From: Sandaracinaceae bacterium
Lineage (GTDB): Bacteria > Myxococcota_A > Polyangia > Polyangiales > Houyiibacteriaceae
Direction: 5' to 3'
Assembly: GCA_020633055.1 (NCBI GenBank)
Contig: JACKEJ010000006.1
Span: 558,001 to 622,000 of the forward strand
Length of the DNA stretch: 64,000 nucleotides
Below are positions 50,818 to 58,030 of the stretch, piece by piece (the first letter of the stretch is position 1; each line of letters starts with the position of its first letter). Below the pieces are notes generated by a model. The model was not told the DNA's origin. It worked only from the letters and a program-made list of their open reading frames with translations, and did not search any database. The translations under genes were made by a program, and so were the position numbers.

Positions 50818-52839
50818 GTGAACGGCACGCGGACGAGCACCACGGCGTACAACGCGGCGACGCGCACGTTCACGAGCACGTCGCCGGAGGGGTGTGTGGC
50901 GCAGCGGGTGATCGACACGGACGGGCGCACCATCGAGCACCGGCCGCCGGGTCAGCGGCCGGTGGTCGTGGACTACGACGCCCAGGGCTACCTCACGGCC
51001 ACGCGGCGCGGGGACGGGACCGTCCGGCGCGCGGACTATACCTACGACGCACGCGGATACATGAGCGGGCTGACCTCGCGTCGTAGTCGAACTGGTGCTC
51101 CGGCTGCCCTTGGGGGTGTCACCCCTTCGATCGCGACGGGCCCAGTGCCTGGACGGGTGGACGTGACGTACAACAACTTCCTCGAGACCGCGCAGCTGGA
51201 GGTCACGGGCGGGCACGGCGTCGCATACAGCTACGACCTGGACGGCCTCGTGGTGGGGACGTCGCGGGTGAGCGGTCCTTCGACGGCGGGGATGACGCTG
51301 ACGCGGTCTGTGCTGGACGGGCACGTGGAGCAAGACGTGCTGGGGGTGGTGCAGACGGAGTACGCTGTGGACGTGAGCGCAGCGACGCCCGGCTTTGGCG
51401 ACTACCAGGGGAGCACGGTGCGTGCGAACGGGGCCGAGGTGTATGCGTCGGCCTACCAGCACGACGGGCTTGGGCGCATCACGGAGTGGGCGGAGACGGT
51501 GGAGGGCGTGAGCCGGGTGCAGCGCTTCGAGTACGACGACGCGGGGCGGCTGGTGAGTGTGCGGGACGGGCTGGACGCGCCGGTGGCGGACTACGCCTAT
51601 GACCTGAACGGGAACCGCACGAACGTGGTGGAGCCGGACCGGGTGCTGGAGCTGGGTGTGAACCTGGGCTGCGCGGACAGCGGGGGCGTGCCGCTCGGGC
51701 GCGGCGCGAACGACCGCGACGAGCTGTGCCGGCACGGGGAGTACGACTACGCCTACGACGCGAACGGTCGGCTCGAGACGCGCGTGAACGCGAGCGACCC
51801 GCTGGACGAGACGGTCTACACGTACGACGGGGCCGGCCGCCTGCACCGGGTGGCCATCGGGAGCACGACGGTGGACTACGTGCACGACGCGCTGGGCCGA
51901 CGCGTGGGGCGCGTGGTGAACGGCGTGTTCGAGCGGGGCTGGCTGTACAAGGACAGCCTGAACCCCATCGCGCAGGTGGACGCGACGGGCGCGGTGCAGG
52001 CGACGTACGTGTACGCGACGCGCGCGAACGTGCCGGACTACATCGTGGCCGCAAGCGGCGACGTGTACCGCGTGGTAGCCGACCACCTGGGCTCGCTGCG
52101 CATGCTGGTGAACACGACGACCGGCGCGGTCACGGCGCGCTACGACTACGACGTGTGGGGCCGGGTGACGCACGGGTCGGGCGACCACGGCTTGCACCCG
52201 TTCGGGTACGCGGGTGGGCTCTACGACGCGGACACCGGGCTCGTGCGGTTCGGGGTGCGCGACTACGACGCGGACACGGGCCGGTGGACCGCGCCGGAGC
52301 CGCTGGGGTTTGCGGCGGAGACGAACTGGTACCGGTATGCCAACGGGGATCCGGTGAACTATTTCGATCCGACGGGTCGGATCGCACCCCTCGCCGTTTT
52401 CGCACTGGGCGTTGTCATCGGCGCGGCAGGCACGGCCGTGTATCACTGGGTGCGGAACGCGTACGATTCGGCTGATGCCGCTCGTGATGCGGCGCGAGGA
52501 CATTCGCGCTTTGGCGATGCCGCGCATCCCGACACGCCCCACCCGAACGAGGATACAGAGCAGGATGCATATCGGCACTGTGTCTGGATGTGTGAAATGA
52601 CCCGCAGGGGGAGTACGGGCGGCGCGCGACTCGCTGGCGCGGTTCATGAGCTCGAGTTGTTCGGGGATGATGAGAAGCGAGAGATGGACTTCCACAACAA
52701 CGACTGTGGCATCGACGCCTCAGGCTCAGCGGGTTCTTGTGCGGATGCATGCGAGGGTGCCCCGCTTGAACACATACGCCCATGGGGGACACCTCGGTTG
52801 CCGACGCACCCCTTCTGGACGAATGAGTACTGGCAATGA
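50818..52839 (+). CDS. Orphan RHS repeat protein with DUF6973-like tip (cassette B)
   Basis: RHS core from about 50803; GTG 50818 is the first plausible start in the RHS part (673 residues), though the frame is open from 50608 through non-RHS sequence. Its first 100 residues (TAYNAATRTFTSTSPEGCVA, VDYDAQGYLTATRRGDGTVR) are core not present in cassette A. The core ends at YRYANGDPVNYFDPTG. The 155-residue tip has a hydrophobic start (LAVFALGVVIGAAGTAVYHW) and then TEQDAYRHCVWMCEMTRR, an AHE-like AVHELELF, and MDFHNNDCGID. This D-A-x-R-H, HE, M-D-x-x-N-N-x-x-G series resembles DUF6973-type tips of RHS and other toxins. Target unknown. Confidence 0.75.
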   Translation: MNGTRTSTTAYNAATRTFTSTSPEGCVAQRVIDTDGRTIEHRPPGQRPVVVDYDAQGYLTATRRGDGTVRRADYTYDARGYMSGLTSRRSRTGAPAALGGVTPSIATGPVPGRVDVTYNNFLETAQLEVTGGHGVAYSYDLDGLVVGTSRVSGPSTAGMTLTRSVLDGHVEQDVLGVVQTEYAVDVSAATPGFGDYQGSTVRANGAEVYASAYQHDGLGRITEWAETVEGVSRVQRFEYDDAGRLVSVRDGLDAPVADYAYDLNGNRTNVVEPDRVLELGVNLGCADSGGVPLGRGANDRDELCRHGEYDYAYDANGRLETRVNASDPLDETVYTYDGAGRLHRVAIGSTTVDYVHDALGRRVGRVVNGVFERGWLYKDSLNPIAQVDATGAVQATYVYATRANVPDYIVAASGDVYRVVADHLGSLRMLVNTTTGAVTARYDYDVWGRVTHGSGDHGLHPFGYAGGLYDADTGLVRFGVRDYDADTGRWTAPEPLGFAAETNWYRYANGDPVNYFDPTGRIAPLAVFALGVVIGAAGTAVYHWVRNAYDSADAARDAARGHSRFGDAAHPDTPHPNEDTEQDAYRHCVWMCEMTRRGSTGGARLAGAVHELELFGDDEKREMDFHNNDCGIDASGSAGSCADACEGAPLEHIRPWGTPRLPTHPFWTNEYWQ

Positions 52840-53258
52840 CTTGGCAGAGCGCGAGGCGACTACTGCGTGCGGCGATCGCGACGTCCCCGCTGTGGCTTGG
52901 ATGCCTGTGCTGTGTGTCCTGGATGGGCGGCACCTTCAACGTAGTAGTCCGTGTGAAGAACGAGTCTTCGTCTGACTTGTGTGATGTTGTTACAGGAGGT
53001 GATTTCGATCACTTTCCTGGGATCGGACGCCTTGAAACGGGGGATGCGGCGAATACGTTGGGAACCTATGGGGGAGGAGGCGTGTGGGTCAGTTTTCGCC
53101 AGTGCGGGACGTCGAGATGGACTCTGGTAAGCTACGAGGACTACGTCACAAGGTGGAGCATTCACGAGGTTACTGTGACAGACGACCTATCCGAGGCACA
53201 CCGTTTCGAGGAGTGTGCGGAAAGATGTTCCCGCCCACCGTCGAATATCCGGTGGTGA
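52836..53258 (+). CDS. Candidate immunity protein B, exported
   Basis: A 140-residue protein whose ATG overlaps the cassette B stop (ATGA, 52836-52839). LLRAAIATSPLWLGCLCCVS is a signal or lipoprotein-like N-terminus with LGC. The mature part (FNVVVRVKNESSSDLCDVVT, VWVSFRQCGTSRWTLVSYED) is beta-rich and unlike any family I recognise. Its DNA is less GC-rich than the RHS core. The placement mirrors cassette A and its downstream gene, so an immunity role is inferred. Export to the periplasm would suit a toxin that acts there. Confidence 0.58.
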   Translation: MTWQSARRLLRAAIATSPLWLGCLCCVSWMGGTFNVVVRVKNESSSDLCDVVTGGDFDHFPGIGRLETGDAANTLGTYGGGGVWVSFRQCGTSRWTLVSYEDYVTRWSIHEVTVTDDLSEAHRFEECAERCSRPPSNIRW

Positions 53259-53322
53259 GGTCGCCGTGTGCTTGGAGCCGCCTGCATGTTGACGTCCAGA
53301 TTGGCGACGTACAGCGCGGCGT

Positions 53323-54177
53323 GTGAGCGAGGCCGAGGTGTACGCGTCGGCCTACCAGCACGACGGGCTTGGGCGCATCACGGAGTGGGCTGAGACGGTG
53401 GAGGGCGTGAGCCGAGTGCAGCGCTTCGAGTACGACGACGCGGGGCGGCTGGTGAGTGTGCGGGACGGGCTGGACGCGCCGGTGGCGGACTACGCCTATG
53501 ACCTGAACGGGAACCGCACGAACGTGGTGGAGGCGGACCGGGTGCTCGAACTGGGCGTGAACCTGGGCTGCGCGGACAGCGGGGGCGTGCCGCTCGGGCG
53601 CGGCGCGAACGACCGCGACGAGCTGTGCCGGCACGGGGAGTACGACTACGCCTACGACGCGAACGGGCGGCTCGAGACGCGCGTGAACGCGAGCGACCCG
53701 CTGGACGAGACGGTCTACACGTACGACGGCGCCGGTCGCCTCCATCAGGTGGCCATCGGGAGCACGAAGGTGGACTACGTGCACGACGCGCTGGGCCGGC
53801 GCGTGGGGCGTGTGGTGAACGGGGTGTTCGAGCGGGGCTGGCTGTACAAGGACAGCCTGAACCCCATCGCGCAGGTGGACGCGACGGGCGCGGTGCAGGC
53901 GACGTACGTGTACGTGACGCGGGCGAACGTGCCGGACTACATCGTGGCGGCAAGCGGCGACGTCTACCGCGTGGTGGCCGACCACCTGGGCTCGCTGCGC
54001 ATGCTGGTGAACACGACGACGGGCGCGGTCACGGCGCGCTACGACTACGACGTGTGGCCCCCGCTCCCCCTTGCCGGCTCACGGCCTCGGATCGTCCCCG
54101 TCGATGTAGCCTGCCGCCGGCGTAGACGAGGACCTCCGTCACCAGCGCGAAGGGGATCTCGTCCGCGCCTGGGCTAG
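53323..54177 (+). pseudogene. Truncated RHS fragment (cassette C)
   Basis: A 284-codon frame. RHS core homology starts at AEVYASAYQHDGLGRITEWA (53331) and ends abruptly at YDYDVW (54057), where copies A and B continue with GRVTH. After the break the frame reads 40 residues of Arg/Pro-rich sequence without RHS character and stops at 54177, antisense to the ABC ATPase end. It has no DPxG boundary, tip or immunity gene. It looks like a deletion remnant and probably marks the right edge of the array. Confidence 0.72.
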
Positions 54178-54848
54178 CGGTCGACCAGCTTCCCTTCACG
54201 CAGGGTGATCACGCGGTCCACCTCGGGGCGCTCGGCCAGGCGAGGGTCGTGCGTGGACGCGAGGATGATGGTGCCCTCGTCGCGCAGGGCGCCCAGCACC
54301 TTCACGATTTCGTCCGCGCTCTCGCGGTCCACGTGGGCGGTGGGTTCGTCGAGCAACAGCAGCGCCGGACCCGTGACCAGCGCGCGCGCCAGGGCGCCCC
54401 GCTGCCGCTCGCCGCCGGAGAGGGCGCTGGCGCGGCTGTGCGCGAGCGGCGCGATCCCCAGCCGGGTGAGCCACTCCTCGGCCCGCCGCTGCGCTGCCGT
54501 GTCCGCGCCGCCGGTGGGCACCAGCGGGAGCAGCACGTTCTCGAGCAAGGAGAGCGAGTCGATCAAGCCGAGGTCTTGGAACACGAAGCCCACCCGCTCG
54601 CGCCGCAGCTGCGCGCGGTGGTGGTCGCGCAGGGCGACGATGGAGCGCCCGAACAGGCGCACGTCACCCGACGTGGGCGTGGTCATGCCCCCGCACAGCG
54701 AGAGCAGCGTGGACTTGCCGCTGCCGCTCGGGCCGACCAACACGCTGAACGTCCCGGGCGCCAACGTGAGCGACACCCCGGCCACGGCCTCGTGCGTGCG
54801 CCGCCCGTCGCGGTAGCGCTTGTGCACCTCCTCGAGCTCGACGCTCAC
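54174..54848 (-). CDS. ABC transporter ATP-binding protein, LolD/MacB type
   Basis: A 224-residue ATPase. Walker A is GPSGSGKSTLL, Q-loop VGFVFQDLGLI, signature LSGGERQRGALARALV, Walker B LLLLDEPTAHVD and switch His in STHDPRL. Size and motifs match LolD, MacB-N and similar ATPases for FtsX-like permeases. The start is GTG 54848, overlapping the upstream permease stop (GTGA). It ends a five-gene operon and its 3' end overlaps the tail of the RHS remnant by a few bases on the opposite strand. Confidence 0.88.
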   Translation of the reverse strand: MSVELEEVHKRYRDGRRTHEAVAGVSLTLAPGTFSVLVGPSGSGKSTLLSLCGGMTTPTSGDVRLFGRSIVALRDHHRAQLRRERVGFVFQDLGLIDSLSLLENVLLPLVPTGGADTAAQRRAEEWLTRLGIAPLAHSRASALSGGERQRGALARALVTGPALLLLDEPTAHVDRESADEIVKVLGALRDEGTIILASTHDPRLAERPEVDRVITLREGKLVDR

Positions 54849-56050
54849 GAGCGACCTCGCTGGGCGTCGAGGGGGTCCATCACCGCCGCGCGGAACGCTG
54901 GCACCAAGCCCACCGCCACGTACGGCAGCACGACGGCCGCGAGGATGGTGAGCGGCACGCTGGCGTCCATGCTCGGCGCGAGCCGCAGCTCCGGGTACAG
55001 CGCGCTCCACCCGAACAGCGCGCCCGACAGCCCGGGCGCGCCCAGCGCGAACACGTAGACGTAGGCCACTGCCACCCCCGCACACGCGCCGGTGAGCGCG
55101 ACGACCAGCTGCTCGTAGACGCGCACCTGCAGCACCTCCGAGGTCTGCCAGCCCACCGCCTTGAGCACGCCGATCTCGCGGCGCTCCACCTCGCCGAGGC
55201 CTGTCAGCCGGTCCCAGGCCAGCAGCAAGAGCGCGGCCAGCGCGGGCAGCAAGAGCACCGCGAGCGAACCGCCGCGGGCGTCGAACGTGAGCGCGTGGGT
55301 GCGCTCCAGCAGGCTGCGCTGCAACACCCGTGCGCCCGGGAAGAGCATCGCCGCGCGGTTGGCCACGACCCCGGCTTCGTCCGCCACGGTCAGGTCCACG
55401 GCCAGGTCCGTGTACTGCCCCTCGGGCATCCCCAGGAGCGTGCGGGCCAGCGGCTCCTGCGCGAGCACCACGTCGGCCGTGCGTAGCGCCGAGGCCGCTC
55501 GGAACAGGCCCACGACGCGCACCAGCTGGTACCGCTCGGGGGCGGGCAGCGCCACTTCGTCTCCCACACGCAGGCCGAGGCGCTCGGCCAGCGTCGCGCC
55601 TACGGTGACCTCCTCAGCGTCAGTCGGAAGCCTCCCCTCCACCACGGCGTCCCCATTGTCCGCGCGCCCGTCGGACCTCGCGCGGGGGGCCTCCGCTGCG
55701 GCGCCGTCGCCATGCAGCGCGACGATGGTGAGGTTTGCCTCCAGCGAGGGGACGTACAAGTAGCCCCACACCCGTGGCGTCACGCGTCGCACCCCGCGCA
55801 TGGCGCGCAGCGCCTCCACATGGCTCGGGTCCACCAGGGCAGGGCGCCCCGCCACCGTGCGCTGCACCATCAGGTCGGGCAGGGTCGAGACCCCGAGGCG
55901 CGCCTCGTGCCGCAGTGCGTCCGTCAAGAACACCACGGACGCGAACAGCGCCGTGATGAACGCCAGGCCGACCATCATCGCTGCGGTGCGCCGCCCGCGT
56001 CGCGCGCAGGCGCCAATCGCGAAGCGCAGCTTGGCGAGCTGGGCGTTCAC
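54845..56050 (-). CDS. FtsX-like ABC permease
   Basis: A 401-residue permease with a helix at residues 22-45 (AAMMVGLAFITALFASVVFL), a large periplasmic domain (about 55-260, with VVEGRLPTDAEEVTVGATLA) and three C-terminal helices (SLAVLLLPALAALLLLAWDR, LVVALTGACAGVAVAYVYVF, VPLTILAAVVLPYVAVGLVP). The segment EVERREIGVLKAVGWQTSEV is the coupling region typical of MacB/LolC/FtsX permeases. The start is GTG 56050 (GTGA overlap). It works with the ATPase downstream, probably as a dimer, in lipoprotein or lipid handling, or mechanotransmission; substrate unknown. Confidence 0.86.
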   Translation of the reverse strand: MNAQLAKLRFAIGACARRGRRTAAMMVGLAFITALFASVVFLTDALRHEARLGVSTLPDLMVQRTVAGRPALVDPSHVEALRAMRGVRRVTPRVWGYLYVPSLEANLTIVALHGDGAAAEAPRARSDGRADNGDAVVEGRLPTDAEEVTVGATLAERLGLRVGDEVALPAPERYQLVRVVGLFRAASALRTADVVLAQEPLARTLLGMPEGQYTDLAVDLTVADEAGVVANRAAMLFPGARVLQRSLLERTHALTFDARGGSLAVLLLPALAALLLLAWDRLTGLGEVERREIGVLKAVGWQTSEVLQVRVYEQLVVALTGACAGVAVAYVYVFALGAPGLSGALFGWSALYPELRLAPSMDASVPLTILAAVVLPYVAVGLVPAFRAAVMDPLDAQRGRS

Positions 56051-56433
56051 GGGGCCCCCTCTTCAGGGCTCGAGCCCTGGCCGCGCCGCAGGTCTCGCGC
56101 CGACTGGCCGAGCCACGCGCGCCGGGGCGGCAGCCACGCGCCCGCCGGGTCCGTGTCCAAGCTCGCTGGTGCGTCTGCCGCCGCCGCCGCCGGCTCCACC
56201 TGCGAGGAGTGACGCAGCCAGCGCGAGCTCGACGAGAGCGCGAGGTCGGCCGTGCCCAGCCACCGGGTGAGCGTCTCCTGGGTCTCCGCGTGGTGCGCCT
56301 CGGTCCGCGCGGCGGTGCGGCGCACGGCGTCCAGGGCGCACATGGCCACGAGCGAAAGCGACGCCAACAGCGCCCACGCGGGCCAGCGCGTGGCGTATGG
56401 ACGAGGGCTTGACCGTGGCGGTTCGGCGGCCAC
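56047..56433 (-). CDS. Small single-pass membrane protein
   Basis: A 128-residue protein from GTG 56433, two bases after the MlaE-like stop. One transmembrane helix (PAWALLASLSLVAMCALDAV, about residues 18-37) is followed by a helical, Thr/Glu-rich segment (RTEAHHAETQETLTRWLGTA) and an Ala-rich tail. It overlaps the FtsX-like gene by four bases. I recognise no family. Its place between two permease genes suggests a structural partner. Confidence 0.6.
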   Translation of the reverse strand: MAAEPPRSSPRPYATRWPAWALLASLSLVAMCALDAVRRTAARTEAHHAETQETLTRWLGTADLALSSSSRWLRHSSQVEPAAAAADAPASLDTDPAGAWLPPRRAWLGQSARDLRRGQGSSPEEGAP

Positions 56434-56435
56434 CC

Positions 56436-57236
56436 TCAGAGGCTCACGAAGATCTGCGTCAGCAGCGCGTCGGCGACCAACACGGTGATGGACACCACCA
56501 CGACGGACCGTGTGGTGGAACGCCCGACGCCCTCCGTGCCGCCCCGGGTCTCGAGCCCGAAGTAGCACCCGAGCAGCGTGATGAGGAAGCCGAAGAACGG
56601 CGTCTTGGCCATGCCCGCCGCCAGGTCACGGATGTCCAGCGAGTCCAGCGCCGAGCTGACGAAGAAGTCCATCGGGATGCCGAACGACAGGCGCGCCACC
56701 AGCATGGCGCTCAACATGCCGAGCACGAAGGCGATGCTGGTCATCATCGGCATGATGAGCACCCCGGCCAGCAGGCGTGGCACCACCAGCTTGCGGATGG
56801 GGTCCGCGCCCAGCGCGCGGATGGCGTCGATCTGTTCCGTCACCGCCATCGACCCGATCTCGGCGGCCATGCCCGCGCCGATGCGGCTCCCGACGACCAG
56901 CGCGGTGAGCGTGGGCGCGAGCTCGCGCGCCTCGGACAGGACGATGATGCGCCCGAGCGTGTCCCGTGCCCCGAACTTCTCCAGCGAGAACGCGAACTGA
57001 ATGGCCATCACGAGGCCCACGAAGATGGCCGTGACCGCGGCGATGGCGAGGCTGCGCACGCCCAGCTGCTCCATCTGGTAGATGAATGTGTTGGGCTCGA
57101 AGCGCGTGGTGGCCAGCGTCCGCCCCGCGCGGATGGCCAGCTGTGTGGCGCCACCGATGTGCTCGATGAACGCCCGCACACGCGCGAGGGCGAAGCTGGC
57201 TGCGGCGCCAGCCCGGGCTTCCAGGGCCTCGGTCAC
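56436..57236 (-). CDS. MlaE-like ABC permease
   Basis: A 266-residue permease of the MlaE/YrbE family, which moves phospholipids between the membranes. FIYQMEQLGVRSLAIAAVTA and FVGLVMAIQFAFSLEKFGA are typical first segments. REL-x-P-T-LTALVVGSRIGAGMAAEIGSM and EQIDAIRALGADPIRKLVVP are the conserved MlaE core, followed by LAGVLIMPMMTSIAFVLGML. The start is GTG 57236 (GTGA overlap with the lipoprotein stop). MlaF ATPase, MlaD (MCE) and other Mla parts are absent here, so this permease may depend on an ATPase elsewhere or on the LolD-like one two genes downstream. Confidence 0.87.
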   Translation of the reverse strand: MTEALEARAGAAASFALARVRAFIEHIGGATQLAIRAGRTLATTRFEPNTFIYQMEQLGVRSLAIAAVTAIFVGLVMAIQFAFSLEKFGARDTLGRIIVLSEARELAPTLTALVVGSRIGAGMAAEIGSMAVTEQIDAIRALGADPIRKLVVPRLLAGVLIMPMMTSIAFVLGMLSAMLVARLSFGIPMDFFVSSALDSLDIRDLAAGMAKTPFFGFLITLLGCYFGLETRGGTEGVGRSTTRSVVVVSITVLVADALLTQIFVSL

Positions 57237-57835
57237 CGCACCGCCAGCGGGGCGGCCTGCCCCTCCGAGTGGAAGCCGCGCAGGAACGCGTCGTAGTGGG
57301 GCTCGAGGCGCGCGAAGTCCGCCGGGGCCGTGAGCAGCGCCATGTCGAACACGCACTCGTTCTTCTTCAACACCGTGAGCCGCATCTCCACGGGCACGCC
57401 GTCCAGCTTTGCCGTCAGGTGCACGTCGAGGGCCTCGCGCCCGTCCAGCTCGATGCGGCGTTCTTCCACCGTCTCACGCTCGGTGAACCCGATCAGCAGG
57501 TGATTGCGCAGCGCCTCCAGCGGGATGTCGAGCCCCGCCTGGCACGACGCGTTGGCCTGAATGACCCCCGAGGTGGGCCCGTGGATGAACGCCAGGTCGT
57601 TCTGGTCGCGCACCTGGATGCGTGTCCAGTCCCCGTCCAGCTCGCCCACGTGGAAGTCGGCCTCGCCGCCCGTGTAGCTCCCCTCGCGGTACGTCCCCGA
57701 CGACGAGCAGGCCGGCACGAACAGCGCCGCTCCCAGGCACAGGAGAACGCCATGGCGAAGGAGCCCTCCCGTCGGACGCGAGGGCCGGCCCAGGGGTCGG
57801 GCCCAGAGAGAGCGAGGGGAGACGAGCGTGCGCAC
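57233..57835 (-). CDS. Lipoprotein, first gene of the MlaE operon
   Basis: A 200-residue protein from GTG 57835. The signal LLRHGVLLCLGAALFVPACS has lipobox VPAC. The mature part, GGEADFHVGELDGDWTRIQV and RDQNDLAFIHGPTSGVIQAN, and a closing LTVLKKNECVFDMALLTAPA, is a conserved type of envelope protein often next to mlaE in deltaproteobacteria, but I cannot name the family. It overlaps the MlaE-like gene by four bases. A role in lipid or outer-membrane upkeep follows only from context. Confidence 0.68.
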   Translation of the reverse strand: MRTLVSPRSLWARPLGRPSRPTGGLLRHGVLLCLGAALFVPACSSSGTYREGSYTGGEADFHVGELDGDWTRIQVRDQNDLAFIHGPTSGVIQANASCQAGLDIPLEALRNHLLIGFTERETVEERRIELDGREALDVHLTAKLDGVPVEMRLTVLKKNECVFDMALLTAPADFARLEPHYDAFLRGFHSEGQAAPLAVR

Positions 57836-58015
57836 GGCGGGAGTGTAGCAGCGTCCGGCCGCGGGACACGGGGTTCGGTCCTTGCGTGAGACGCGCTCCC
57901 TGACGGCCACATGAGGCGCTCTACTGGAACGCGGGACGACCCGCCGTTCCACGACGGGAAGACACGCAGTTCAGTCCGGTCTGAAAGTTCCGGCGAGCGC
58001 TCGCGGGCGACGCGC

Positions 58016-58021
58016 TATAGT
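58016..58021 (+). promoter_or_regulatory. Candidate -10 element (TATAGT) before the HD-GYP gene
   Basis: TATAGT, 5 of 6 to consensus in GC-rich DNA, ends 9 bases before ATG 58031. No -35 matching consensus was found at 16-18 bases. The short distance again points to a near-leaderless message. Confidence 0.45.
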
Positions 58022-58030
58022 GCCCAGTGC

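Larger units (their letters stand above)
48534..54057 (+). repeat. Array of three direct RHS-core repeats
   Basis: The same RHS core is present at 48534-49745, 51129-52339 and 53331-54057. Alignment by eye shows long identical runs with scattered third-position changes (for example the segment after GAGGTGTA). Copies A and B share about 1.2 kb; copy C is a 0.73-kb part, starting at GAGGTGTA and ending at GACGTGTGG. Each repeat is followed by different DNA. Tip and immunity segments are visibly less GC-rich than the core (for example 52.9-53.2 kb), which suggests separate origins. Confidence 0.85.

Noticed and set aside
48493..54177. RHS repeats as insertion sequences
   Set aside because: No transposase or terminal inverted repeats with target duplications; the repeated part is coding RHS core.
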